From Diphasiastrum complanatum (taxonomy: Eukaryota; Streptophyta; Lycopodiopsida; Lycopodiales; Lycopodiaceae), in contig CM055097.1 of NCBI GenBank assembly GCA_029204225.1, forward strand, positions 58,067,722 through 58,131,721: a DNA stretch of 64,000 nt, written 5' to 3'. Below, piece after piece: positions 1 to 11,527 of this stretch. The notes under the pieces are model-generated. The model was not told the DNA's origin. It made no database searches and worked only from the letters and a program-made list of their open reading frames with translations. Made by a program: the position numbers and the translations under genes. Every line of letters begins with the position of its first letter. Within the stretch, counting starts at the first letter, position 1.

Positions 1-559
1 TCTAAAATCAAACATAATTCATCTTGATGTCACGAAGTGTGAGGTGGCTCCCTGAATCTCGATCACCTCATGTGTGTCAGATGTTGATGCTGCACCACAC
101 CGTCTTCACAAATGTAGGTGATCGAACAGTTTCTGTTCGGTCTCCTCTCTCGCCCATTTTTGAGCTCTCAGGCATCCTCGACATAAAATGAACTGTTGTT
201 GTCTCCTGTCTATTTTTGTGCTGATTTTGTTCCTTGGTTCAAGTGGCAATCAATGCTGCATGACCCTAGTCTGTCGGCATGGTGGATTACCACTCAATTT
301 TTGATATTGAGCTAGCATGTATCAATTGTGTGCCCATCTCTTCTGCTTCTCACGCACATGTCTTCATTTCTACGCCTTGCTGTTTCGCCATCCTCTTTGC
401 TCTTCTAGTTGCCTTTGCTGCTCCCCTCTGCTTTGTGATCACGATCTTGCCTTTGATTTGACTCCCTCTTAGGCTTAAATTGTTTTTTGGATTTTTCTTT
501 GTTGCCGTAGAGGGCCTGGTCAGAACCATCCTTATGATCAAGGTGTCATCGACTCGACT
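1..559. other. Left edge, mostly unassigned
   Basis: No complete gene is visible. A minus-strand reading frame at 350-568 is rich in Lys and Arg and could be the basic C-terminal part of the copia gag relic that lies just upstream of it on the minus strand (560-1143). No CCHC zinc knuckle is seen, so that link is only a guess from position and composition. Confidence 0.3.
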
Positions 560-1143
560 TCCTCTCAAATCTCGACAATTGCCTTTTCGAGGTTCATTGT
601 AGGATCTTTCGTGAGCAGGGTTCTGGTTGTCTGGAAAGATCTAGGTAAGGCTCTCGACAGATAATGTGAGCTGCTTCTCAGCTGACATTGCATTCTCTGC
701 TCCAGATTTATGTAGTGATAGAAATAGATCCTTCATCTTTCTTACAAAAGAAGTGAGGTCCTTCCCATCCCTCTGTAGATTTGTCAGTTGATCTTCACTT
801 CTTGATTTCGTTTGAAATCTTGTGAGCATTGCATTTCACATCTCCTTAGCTTGGATCTGAACTTTCCAGGCTAGAAAGTTAGATCCTGAAGAATCAAGGA
901 TTGTACAAATCTTGCTCTGTATGCTACTGATTGAGGCCATCGCTTTTGAAGTCTGTTCTCTTGTTGATGGTTGTTTGTTTGAATGCTTGTCCTCTGGATC
1001 TGATAGCCCTTTGGCTATGTCAGATTATGACAAGGTAGACTCTGACACCACTGATGACAATAAAAAAAAATTTCGGATGGAGTTCGGATCTAATCGCTGG
1101 TCATTGCCAGCTGTATCATTCATACAGTCCTCCAAAATGTAGT
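560..1143 (-). pseudogene. Copia gag relic (UBN2-type)
   Basis: This is a broken nucleocapsid/gag region of a Ty1/copia element, read on the minus strand. Near 870 it encodes LDSSGSNFLAWKVQIQA, the usual N-terminal copia gag signature (a small-residue loop followed by W-K-x-Q). After a stop it continues at 829-641 with a helical stretch (QLTNLQRDGKDLTSFVRKMK) like the gag UBN2 domain. Internal stops near 815 and 645 and missing middle residues show decay. No matching 5' LTR or primer site was found directly upstream (above 1143). The family assignment rests on motif recognition by eye. Confidence 0.5.
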
Positions 1144-1699
1144 CAGACACTGCTGATCTACGTTTGAGATTAACACAACATTCAACAAGATCAAACCAAG
1201 GTGCAAAATTAAATGAATAAGAGAATCAGACACACGAATAACAGCAGAGTAATTTGCATTCAAGATCAGACATGATAAGAGTGATATGTGCGCAAACAGC
1301 TACAAAATCATCTATTGATTTTCTGATTTTTCAAGCACTGCATGCAAAATCCACGCAATGCGTTGGCGTGAGAGAAATACAGTTCTCGCACGAGTAATGT
1401 CTCGCTTACTAGCGGACTTGTGGATCTTCAAATCCTATGAAAAATTTGTCTCACAAGCAAGCAGACTCATATTCTGTAATTTCATCTTCTTGCTTACTAG
1501 CATTAGACTACTTCTTGTATATGTATCAAGTATCATCCAGAAAGTATATAGTCATGTCATGTAACTACTAGATTAGAGTGATTAATCATCTACAACTAAT
1601 CACGAATTACAAGAGTGGCAGATTAGCCACAACCTGACGTCATGCTATCATATCAGATATTAGTACTTCTGGGTACTTGCATGATCTTGCTGGTCCTAT

Positions 1700-1905
1700 T
1701 TGGAGCGTGAGGGCAAAAAAGATGTCGCGACTATTTTCGTGTCGCATTGTTTGACTTTTGCGTCGTCTAACTTTCTCCCCTATACCGCAAAAAATTCTCT
1801 TTTGCGAATTTTTCTCGTTCGTTCCTTTCCTTAGGATGTTCGCGAACATTTTTGCTTCGTGTCTTTTGACTTTTGTGTTCGCGAACATTTTTGTCAGGCA
1901 GAGGG
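1700..1905. repeat. U3-like GCGAA/GTCGC-rich segment
   Basis: This segment is dense in short iterated words (TTCGCGAACATTTTT near 1840 and again near 1880, plus TTTTGCG and GTCGC). The same style recurs at 46690-47140 and 51430-51610, both next to copia coding pieces. That suggests LTR U3 promoter DNA. No LTR boundary could be fixed here. Confidence 0.3.
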
Positions 1906-2295
1906 CTAAAAGCTAGCAAAGCTTTGGTAATAGAAACCTTTTGTTTTTTCAATCTGTCTACAAATCTGCTCTTTGTAAGCAAAATAACAGATCTAGAACA
2001 TAAGGTAGAATTTGAATGTGATCAATGCAAAGTAGTTGATGGGACAGGCAAGATCCTAACACTCGAAAAGAGGCATGGATACTTGTATAGATTAAGTCAT
2101 TGCTTTTCTGACTCTAGTCAGGCGCTCAGTACTTCTATTCAAGCAAATAAAAGTTTACTTTGGCATTATAGACTTGGTCACTTCAATCATGCTCCCGTAC
2201 AAAAAATGTCCAAACATTCTATTATTCTTGATCTAGACTATTATGATAATAAAGTCGAGTTACATGTTTGTCAAAATTGCTTAGTTGGTAAATAG
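1906..2295 (+). pseudogene. Copia GAG-pre-integrase domain fragment
   Basis: An open frame covers the protease-to-integrase junction of a copia polyprotein. It contains NLSTNLLFVSKITD (usually NLLSVSK), then the GAG-pre-integrase core with LWHYRLGHFNH and paired cysteines in CQNCLVGK that belong to the HHCC zinc-binding module. A second copy of this block, about 85 percent similar by eye, is at 49690-49915. The frame ends at 2293. About 45 nt later the integrase resumes past its centre, so the catalytic N-half of the integrase core has been deleted. Confidence 0.75.
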
Positions 2296-2334
2296 ACTAG
2301 GAAACCATTGAGATCAGGCCATCATCATACTATT

Positions 2335-2614
2335 GGAAGGGCGATCAAAGCCCTGAGGTCTGACAATGGTGGAGAGTACATCTATTGAGTTTAAGGACTA
2401 CTGCCAAAGCCAGGGCATTGAGCAGCAATTTATCACTCCTTATTCTCCTCAATCAAACGGCTTGGCCGAGAAGAAGAACCATACCCTGGCTGAATCAGCT
2501 AAATGTATGCTGGCGCATGCATCACTGCCCAAGAGTTTCTGGGCTGAAGCTGTATCCATTGCAGCTTATGTCCAAAACAGATGTTCAACCAAGGCCCTCT
2601 CAGGCAGAACACTC
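2335..2614 (+). pseudogene. Copia integrase C-half fragment
   Basis: This is the distal part of a copia integrase core. It reads AIKALRSDNGGEY, carrying the second catalytic Asp, then after a frameshift FITPYSPQSNGLAEKKN, carrying the catalytic Glu, followed by the usual helical region ending NRCSTKAL. The first catalytic Asp region is absent. The frame is cut at 2615 by an LTR-like sequence beginning TGTTGGAG. It was once part of the same element as the upstream GAG-pre-integrase block. Confidence 0.75.
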
Positions 2615-3080
2615 TGTTGGAGAAAGAGGGTGTGTGAGTGTGAGACACAAGAATAGCTCGAAAAGAAAACGAACACAAAGAGAAGCGAACTCGAAACTCG
2701 AACGAGAAATGAACTCGAACAGAAAGTGTTCATGCGCAACGGAATGAGCTATATCACTCTTTCCCTAAGCATGACTACGCCTATCAGAAACGAACAAAAT
2801 GTTAGTGATAGAAATCAAGGTCGATCTGACTACATAGCCAAACATTAGCAAAACATCAGAAGAATAATTTGTCATGAACAACTAGACAAATTATTAGTCG
2901 TGAATGTTTTGCGAAGAGCCAGACTGAGCTTGACTGATAATTAGTCGCGAAAGGCAAGACCGAATATTATTCGTCAACAGCTAGACTAATAATAATTCGC
3001 TAAGAACAGATTACCAGATTGAGCAACAAGAGAGTCAGACAGAATGAAGAAAAGCATAGCAACATCGACACAAATCTTGG
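2615..3080 (+). mobile_element. Copia LTR fragment interrupting integrase
   Basis: The segment starts TGTTGGAGAAAGAGG and is alignable by eye, with small gaps, to the left part of the LTR at 50678-51764. Shared landmarks are AGCATGACTACGCCTATCAG, TAGTGATAGAAATCA and ACTGATAATTAGTC. Similarity fades near 3080. It covers roughly the first 400-465 bp of that LTR family, in the same orientation. No target duplication was found, so this may be a truncated insertion or a recombination product. Confidence 0.6.
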
Positions 3081-3098
3081 ATATGCATGTTGCTTATA

Positions 3099-3366
3099 AA
3101 ATGTCAAGCAATACAAGTTGATGCAACTCACATTCATTGTGATAATTGAAGTTGCATACAGATTGCTAAGAGCTCAGTTTTCCATGTTTGCACTAAACGC
3201 AAAGTTCTCTATCACTTTGGTTGTGACAAAATTTAGATAAAGCCGTGGAAGTTATCTATGTACCCACTAAAAAGTAGGCTATAGACATTTTAATCGAGGG
3301 CCTTATTAGAGAAAAGTTTGAAAATTTCAGATGTTTGCTTGGAGTTAAGCCTAATCAACTACTCAT
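3099..3366 (+). pseudogene. Copia RNase H / pol C-terminal tail
   Basis: This is the last part of a copia pol gene. With stops and frame changes it reads THIHCDN, then SCIQIAKSSVFHV, then EVIYVPTKK and finally LIREKFENFRCLLGV. These match the conserved end of copia RNase H, where the usual text is DNQSAIQIAKNPVFH, YVPT and ALPREKFENFR. It lies directly upstream of a polypurine tract and LTR, the expected order at the 3' end of an element. Confidence 0.65.
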
Positions 3367-3379
3367 TTAGGGGGAGTAA
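3367..3379 (+). other. Polypurine tract
   Basis: AGGGGGAG at 3369-3376 lies between the pol tail and the LTR start TGTAGAAAAC at 3380. This is the normal plus-strand primer site of a copia element. Confidence 0.6.
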
Positions 3380-3751
3380 TGTAGAAAACTTGATGGGCAC
3401 TACTGTCTACTTGGCCCCATTGTATATTGTACTTTAATTATTGTTATTCATTTTTCAACTACTCAGCTTGAAGCAAACAAGGCCCATGTGAGTAGGGTAG
3501 CATCCACTTGGATATTGCCTTCAAGGCACTTCGAGATTAAATCTTATTCTACTTCACTTGTACTTGTATTTATTCAGTGCTTTATTAGAGAGTGGCTACT
3601 TAGGGTTTACTGTGCTCTTAAGTGAATGCTTATGTGGTCTTCTTGTTGTTGTGATCTTGTGGTTGTAAGTGTGATAGACGATTATAAACCTCCAAAAATA
3701 GGGTCTTTTCAAAAAGATCTCGTAAGATTGTAGTCTTATAGAAAATCTACA
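3380..3751 (+). mobile_element. Copia 3' LTR (372 bp)
   Basis: The LTR begins TGTAGA and ends TCTACA, a perfect 6-bp terminal inverted repeat, and it directly follows a polypurine tract. No primer binding site follows, as expected for a 3' LTR. The right border rests on the TCTACA match and is less sure than the left. Confidence 0.55.
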
Positions 3752-6700
3752 ATTTATCATGAACCATACATTGCCTAATTTTACGTGAAAACCTTCTATC
3801 AAGCCAAGAGACCTGATTATTTGAAAATTTTAATGGTGAAGGATGCAAGCCCCATTTTGTTAAGTGCTAATGATATGGTGTTAAGCTTGGATCTACCACC
3901 AATGATGGAAGATACCTTTTTGTAAAATTTTGATACCCTCTCTGTGGATTGAGTCAAGCTTCTCTTCATCAAGATCACATGAACCGTTGTTTTTATCCAA
4001 TTTTTAATTTCATCTCACAAGGTCAGACAAGTTTCCAAAGATACTCCTAGTCACATGTCAAATGGAGATAAGAGTAGGAGCAAAATGGCTTATGTCAAGA
4101 TGCACATTGTTCTTCATATATTTTCATTGTAGGTTCACATTTGGCACAATTTGTGGTTCTTGAAGCTTGGATCTTAAATAGAAATTTGGCTAGTTTTCTT
4201 GCTCCCCTTTTATGCGTAATCTACTTGTCTTTTTCCCATTTTTGAATTTGTGCTAAAACTCCTCCTTGTCTAGTTAGACTTGGATATTCACATAAACATA
4301 ATAGGTTGCTAGCTACCAAGAAAAGCTACCTAGCTTGTTTTATGCTCAAGCTCAAATTTGTACACATAGAGGTACTTATGTGCTCTCCTTATCATGTACT
4401 ACTCTAAGGAAATTCAATGGTAAACTAGGGCCTGCTACACCATTTTTCTAACAAGACTATCCAAATAAGGGTGTTCACAGGCACAATTTCTATGAAGTGG
4501 AACAAAATCATGACTCCTCAAAACTACAAAGTTCACACATGTGAATGTGAGAGATTAAAAATTGAAAATTTTGGTATACGCACATTTCCATTGATGTTGG
4601 CATCCTACCATATCTTAGTATATGTTTTATTGGCTAGAAATAAAAAAAAAGAGTTGGTATAAGTTGAGAAATGCATCTAACTGCTCTTATGCTATGTTGT
4701 TTTGTAGTTTTGGGGCCTTTGAGTGTCTTTATGTGTTTTTTATTATTTTTGCATTTTGGATACCTGCTTCCTTGGTGGCTCTTTGGCCTATAGCAACCTA
4801 AAGAAATTCAACGCACCCAGTGGATCCTAATCAATTTCCAAAAAAGAAAAACTAACACCATATGATGTAGCAAGTAAAGATAGAGGAGGAGATAAGGAGC
4901 ATGGAATGAGATGATGAATGCGTAAAACTTTATACCTTTCCTCCATCGTTGCTACTCACAAACTAGGTTAAATAGAGCACTAGGAAGGTTCCACACCTAC
5001 AAGAATGGAAAGACATGTTACTTGCTATCATGTTGCACAAAGGCACCCTTACATATATAGTAAATGCTTAAGTAAACATTCTTATACTCTTGGTACAAAT
5101 TTTTGACTGTCAAAAGGTTGATATGATTTTTAGACAGGGCTTTTCTCGAATTGATAACAAAGGGATATAAAGCTCCCAAGAATAATGTTGAGTAATAGAA
5201 ACCCTTGTGATTTCCATGTCTAAAATAAATGACTTCGATGGTTGTTCTTGAGTTGATGAATTAGTTTTGAAACTATTTCAGCATGGTTTCAATAAAGTTC
5301 GCCACAAGCTCAAGGTCCCCTACCTGCATTTTTTTTTTAAAGTGCTCCTTTGTGACATGACTTTAGTAATATTTTGGAAAGCCTTAATAAAACATTTTTA
5401 AGATCCTGTCTAGACTTCAATGTTGATTGGATTATGGACCCAAGAATAACATTGAAGCACGCTCAAAAAGTAATCGTCCTTTGCATAAAATTTCTATGAT
5501 TGCAATTAACATTTGACTTAGAAAGGTGTTACCGAAGCTTCTTTATTAGAAATCAAAGGCTCGCTTTATTATTCTTAAAAGAGAACATTTGCATATGGAT
5601 GGAACATTAGGATACAATTGCTCCAAGCTTTGATATACAACCGTTCTCAACTACTACTTGTAGAAATGTGCCACAACCAACCTCTATCACAATGGAATAT
5701 AGATGACAAGCCTCAAACATGGAAGAGAAGATTCAAGAGTGCCAAGAAGATAAGGCCAAGGAGAATCTAGTGCTTTTGGCATATAGTAGTAGAACAAGGT
5801 ATGTCTCACTTAAAACAAAATGGTCATTCACAAATAATAGGACATATCCCTTTGATTGCTCTTTTGATGAGTCTTGTGCTAAAAGTAAATGAGAACTTGC
5901 TCTCAATATGTTAACACTACTCAATCTCTCTTTCAACTTGGTCATTAAAATGGCTTATATTTTAGAATCATAAATCTTAGGACAAGAAACTAATCAGCAT
6001 ATGGAATCTTGGTGAATCAATTCTACTTTGGCAGATAAACACATTATACAATGGTATTTATCGATGAGTAAGATAACATTGTGTGGAGCACATTAGACAC
6101 CACATGCAAGGTATGTTTTTATTTTGATAATTTCATGTCAATATCAAGACTTCTAACTATCTATTCAAGGTAATGTTTGGAATGTCAAGACTGGGCACTA
6201 CTAGGAATCAAGGTGTAGGATGGTTTTTTGCTAAATTTTTCCTTTGATATGCAAATATACTTTGGGTAAATTAAAATCTAGATTTTTGTCTTGTCCATGT
6301 TGACTTGTTATGATTTTTTTGGTGTTGTGCATTTTTATATAATGGGACACTACTTACTAGTAGTTTTTGCAAAAAAAAACCAATTTCTTTCCTTGAAAAA
6401 CAATGCTATGAGCATTCTTTGAAAGAATTGCATTGTATGTGATACGTTAAAGTTTTCATGACTTGTTGATCTTCCTTTTATTTAAGATCTATCTTCTATA
6501 AAAAAATTTAACTATTTGAAAAGGAAATCTATTCCACTTTGTCCCAATGAACTTTTGACCTACAAAAGATATTCAAAGAGCATTTCATAAATTCAAGGAG
6601 AGATTTTTTCCACATAAGATGTAAACGCACAAAAAAGAGCACTTGTTCTCACAATTATCATTATGGATTGAAATTGTCAATCCATACATGCAAAAGAAAC

Positions 6701-9700
6701 TTACATAAACACTCCAATATAAGAGACCAAGTTATAAACCTTCTTATTGGTAGTTGAGAAAATCATTTGATTTCTCATCTCAAATTAAAATAGAAGTTGA
6801 CATGGTAGATATTTTGTAAATGTAGAAGATGTCAAAGTTTGACCCTCAACATAAGGAATTTGTGATTTTAAAGTTTAGGTCATTGATTTTTATAATATGA
6901 TGTCGATCACACGCCAATCTACCATTCAATTTTATACAATCATAATTAGTTTTTTCGTTTATGAAATCAAACATTTGTTATAAATCAAATTTCTTTCTAT
7001 TTTTTTATACATTAATTTTGGAATGGAATGAAGATTTGATGCGATTTATGTCTAATATGACAAATTGAATAGGCTTTATTGTTGTAACACTTCCATTAGG
7101 AATCATTTGCTTTGAAAAAGTTCATAGTTTGAGGGTTTATTTTAACTAAAGTAAGTTGATATCATTAAGTTGCTTTATCATCTATCAAGAAATATATGCA
7201 CAAATATCTCAAGCATCCTAGTCATGATTAATGACTAGAGTCATAATGTTAGTTTGAGTTATTTATGAAATATTATAGTTCTTATAGTTTGTTTCTTCCA
7301 TACCCATAACGTGTAGACATTTTATTGAAAGTTGTGCCATGATAACTTACATTATTGTTAGATACTATGTCGAGCAAAGTCAAAACTTTTTAATTTCCAT
7401 TAGAGGACATCTAACCACGTTCCATCATAAGTGGGCATGTCACTATTTTATCATATAAGAAATGGGAAACATTAGAAGGCACCAAATATGGAAAACCTCA
7501 TTGACAGACCACACTACCCAAAATCATGAATGTTGATAATATAAAAAACACATTTAATGCTGCATAGTTCCAACCATTTATTGAATACAACATATTTCTA
7601 TTAATAGGACTGAAATGACTGAGGAGACATTCTTTGCTTTGTAGTGTAGAAAGAGACTATCACTTTTTAGTTTTGAGTACACATGTTGCTAACTCCACAA
7701 AAATACATTTAGCTCAATTAGTAGATTTTAGCAAATTACAAGTTTCTATATTAGAGTGTTATGATTGTAAGAAAATGTTGTGCATCAAAAAAATTTAAAA
7801 ATGTTGTTATCAATTCTCTCCCTAATGTGACTCACATGTGATTAAGGGTTACCAGAGTCATTATCACCATAATTTCTTATTGTATGAAGTTAGAACATGT
7901 TAAATATTGAACTTGAAAGTTTGTTGCTTTTACTAAATGTCATTAGTTTTCTAGTTTGATGCTCATAAACCTAGGTACTAAAACAACACCAACTTGAAAG
8001 ATCATTAAGTAATCTATAAAAGGATCTAATTATACTTGTTCATTTCACCTATACTATCTTAGAATATACATGTTTATTTGCGCTACATACACATATGCAT
8101 AAGCTTGCTCTTATTTAAATGATTATTGAAACAAATATTGTAGTTATTGTACAACTAATTTTTGAAGTATGTGCAATACATTAACATACTTTATAAGAGT
8201 CCCAAATTTCTAGTGTAACTGCACTAATATTGTGATAACAATATCATTACACACACACATGCGCGCACGTGCACACACACACACACACAGTTTTTATGAA
8301 ACCTACTCTCAACTCTATCTGTGTGCAAATTTTGGATTACATTCATGTGAGTACTAAATGTCTAACAACATTGTTATAAGCATCTTGGGCATGAAGTTTT
8401 CAAGGATAACCTTCAACCATCACAATTTCCCTACAATCTAAGTAAAATTTTTGAGCCACACTATAACATTCATGTGAGTAAAATCCTAACCATCACATTT
8501 ATGTCTTCATGAGGAGATTTCCCTCTTGGTCATTATATAAGTTATGAGTTTATTCATATGAAGTACCTTCTTGGATAAACAATAGCCTTAAGCTTGTGTT
8601 CATATTAGGTTGAGTAAGTTTAGGCTTCTCTCAAGAATGTTTTATTTCTCCCACCTTTTTCTACAACCAAGCATAAACTAGACACTTGATACTCCAATGC
8701 TATTTTATTATGTATTCAATGGTCAAAGAACATGAATATTATAGTCAGATTTTGTATGCACTATATTGAGTTCGATTGAAACAATAACCTGTTATGTGTT
8801 GGAGGCGTCAAGAAAAAGTAGACAATTCCTAGCAAAAACAACTAAAGCATTTAATGATTTGATTTGATGATAATAACATATTGGACATACCCTTGGAAAT
8901 TTGTTATGCACATTTTATGACCTGTTAGTGGGATTGTGCAAGAAAAATAAACTAGAAACATATAAACCACAAACTATGTGAATACACAACAAGGTGAATA
9001 ACAACATAAATTCAATTTAATGTCTTCATATAATAAAAAACGAAGAAGCAATTGATCTAAATTTACATGAAACCTATGCAACATCAAAACTCTAAAGGTG
9101 TGGAAATCATCATTTTTGTACAACCCATGTAAGCAAAAAGTCGATAAGGATGATTGCACAAAAATCAATGTGGTCTATCCAACATTATTCTACAATTCTA
9201 GTAAGTATTTCACATTCACAAAATCATTACACAATTATAGATTATGAAGGCATAAAAAAGCTTTTAGTATCTTAAAAGTAGGGAGTGTATAATGACAAGC
9301 CAAGATGGATCTCTTATGGCTTTTTCTATTTTGATTATAACTTTAATGTCCAAATCAAATACAATATATAATTAACTAGATGTGGGGGAGAAAAAATCTT
9401 TTTAAAAAGAGGAATGATAAAAGTGAGCTTTAAGCCAAACAAAATAGTATGAAACATGCTTTTTACGCCAACAAGAAAAAGAGAGCTGAACTTAGGTCAA
9501 AATATTTTCATTATTGAGCATTTAACAACACAAAAGTTCTCAAACTAGTTTGAGACAGTGATATAGTTCTCTTGCTAATTATAAGGATCATAGTAAAGTA
9601 CTCTTTTGACATCATCTATGAAGGAAAATTTAGAGAGATATTTTTTTCTTTTGATACCTTCAATTGGGATTTAACAAAACAAAATTGGGTTATGTACAAA

Positions 9701-9710
9701 TAGTAAATAC
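3752..9710. other. AT-rich region without recognised genes
   Basis: About 6 kb of AT-rich DNA. Reading frames are short and interrupted, and no retroelement, transposase or host protein motif was recognised on either strand. It contains a CA microsatellite at 8249-8289. It may be very old, decayed repeats. Confidence 0.6.
8249..8289. repeat. CA microsatellite with GCGCGC core
   Basis: An alternating purine-pyrimidine run: CA repeats, then ATGCGCGCACGTG, then CA repeats again. This composition can adopt Z-DNA. Confidence 0.8.
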
Positions 9711-9788
9711 GGGCTTCTTGCCAGTTGTCAAAATTTGGGCTTCTTGCCAGTTGTCAAAATTTGGGCTTCTTGCCAATTGTCAAAATTG
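9711..9788 (+). repeat. Minisatellite, 26 bp x 3
   Basis: Three head-to-tail copies of a 26-bp unit starting GGGCTTCTTGCCAGTTGTCA. The first two are identical and the third has two changes. Confidence 0.9.
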
Positions 9789-10744
9789 AAGTTGTGAATT
9801 TTTGTTTTCCATCTTGTAGGCTGATATTAATATCAAATATGTTATTCTCAATTAGACGTTTTTTTTCAATAGTTACATTTGTAATTTATTACTTAGCTAC
9901 CAACCTATTAGTAGCTAGGTTGTCTAGTTTACATCTAAAATAAAACTGACCTTTTCAATAGATTGATCGTTTAGTGACATTTGTAATGACTCATTTGTAT
10001 ATCAACAAATCTGGTAGAATGTTTGGAGATTTCGCATAGATTGCATATTTCAATGTGTGAAAAGATCAACCCTAGAAAACATTTTTTTGACACCTAAATG
10101 ATAGATCAAAATAATTTATTTGATGATCCAAATACAAATCTACCGATAGATTTGAAATCCTTGTAGTTTTCTCCACGCCTAGCACAAGAAAAATCACCAA
10201 GACCTCAATACATGCTAATTTGGGACCAGCTCAAAGAAATGGCCTCCTCTCTAGTCATGCACAACTTGACACATGTGACGACGACACCTAAGGCTCGAAA
10301 ACAATCATTGATCTCAAATTTCCAATGCTACCACTTGTTAGAAACTCGCCACTCCAAAACTTAGGCTTTTTTATCTCAGAACTTGGTAAATTTGGACTCT
10401 ACTTTGGATCTCACACTCAACCACTTGGACAAGGCTCTAATACCATGTGAAATATATGACATTAAGGATCTGAAATAGATCTAATCAATCCTCAAGACTG
10501 TTTAGTATTCACAGTTTTAGATAATCGTCACCAACCATCAATTCACGTAGTCTTCAGGATGCATCTATGTATCTATGAAGATGCCCACGTTTATATATTT
10601 TTGTTAACAACATTGTCATCACATGGGATTAATTCCCTTTAGAATTTGCCAAAGTTGACATCAATTTTGAATTGTTGTTCACCATGGTTAGTCCATGTAC
10701 TAATTTTACTATTTGCTGAGATCTTATTAGATTGTGATATCAAG

Positions 10745-10868
10745 ACGTCCAGTTTTGGGAATAGATAGAAGCATTTTTCAACTATATGAATGTCAAATTG
10801 GCTATAACGTCCAGTTTTGGGAATAGATAGAAGCATATCTCAACTATGTGAATGTAAAATTGGCTACA
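10745..10868 (+). repeat. Tandem duplication, 62 bp x 2
   Basis: Two direct copies of a 62-bp unit starting ACGTCCAGTTTTGGGAATAG, differing at a handful of positions. They lie downstream of the SCAMP stop codon on the minus strand, perhaps beyond its 3' UTR. Confidence 0.9.
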
Positions 10869-11074
10869 GTATCATCTCAGACTTATTAACCAATAAAGAG
10901 AGATCATACAATAAAATCCATGGCTTCTGCCCACAATCGAAATCAAAGTCAAGTTCCCAATAGTCACTAACATTGAGTTGCTATTATCACATTTGCTTAT
11001 ATCAAGTTTACAACCAACAAGCCAAGTCCTGTTAAGAAAGTGTTAAACTATGAGATGCTTGGAATAGCCATGCA

Positions 11075-11160
11075 GTTTGAGAAAGGGAGGTTGTAATTTC
11101 AAAATATCAAACAGAAAGTTTGAGAAAGGAAGATTGTAATTTCAAAATATCAAACAGAAA
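11075..11160 (+). repeat. Tandem duplication, 43 bp x 2
   Basis: Two direct copies of a 43-bp unit starting GTTTGAGAAAGG, with two differences. They lie about 370 bp past the SCAMP stop codon, so they may sit in its 3' UTR. Confidence 0.9.
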
Positions 11161-11527
11161 ATGAACATGAAATGTCATCAGTTTAGTATAATGTGGAAAG
11201 ACAAACTCAATCAGGTATCTAGATTTTCTCTTGAAGAACAAATTCCATCAGCTGAAAATTGGATACAAATAGCAATTGTTATTCTGTCAGAATCCTTTAC
11301 AAAGCACTGTAATAAGATTTACATATCAGATATATTTTCACAAGCATCTAGCTGCATAGTTTGGACAGCACATCTGCAGAACCGCTGCAACGTCCAGCCC
11401 ATACCATTCTTCATGGAAGTGTCTGACAAATGCTACAAAATTTCTCAAACGAGATCTGCTCTGATAACGGTACAAGACAGTCCAATAAAGAATAAGCTTA
11501 ACAAAACAAGGAAGCCGATCTGCAATC

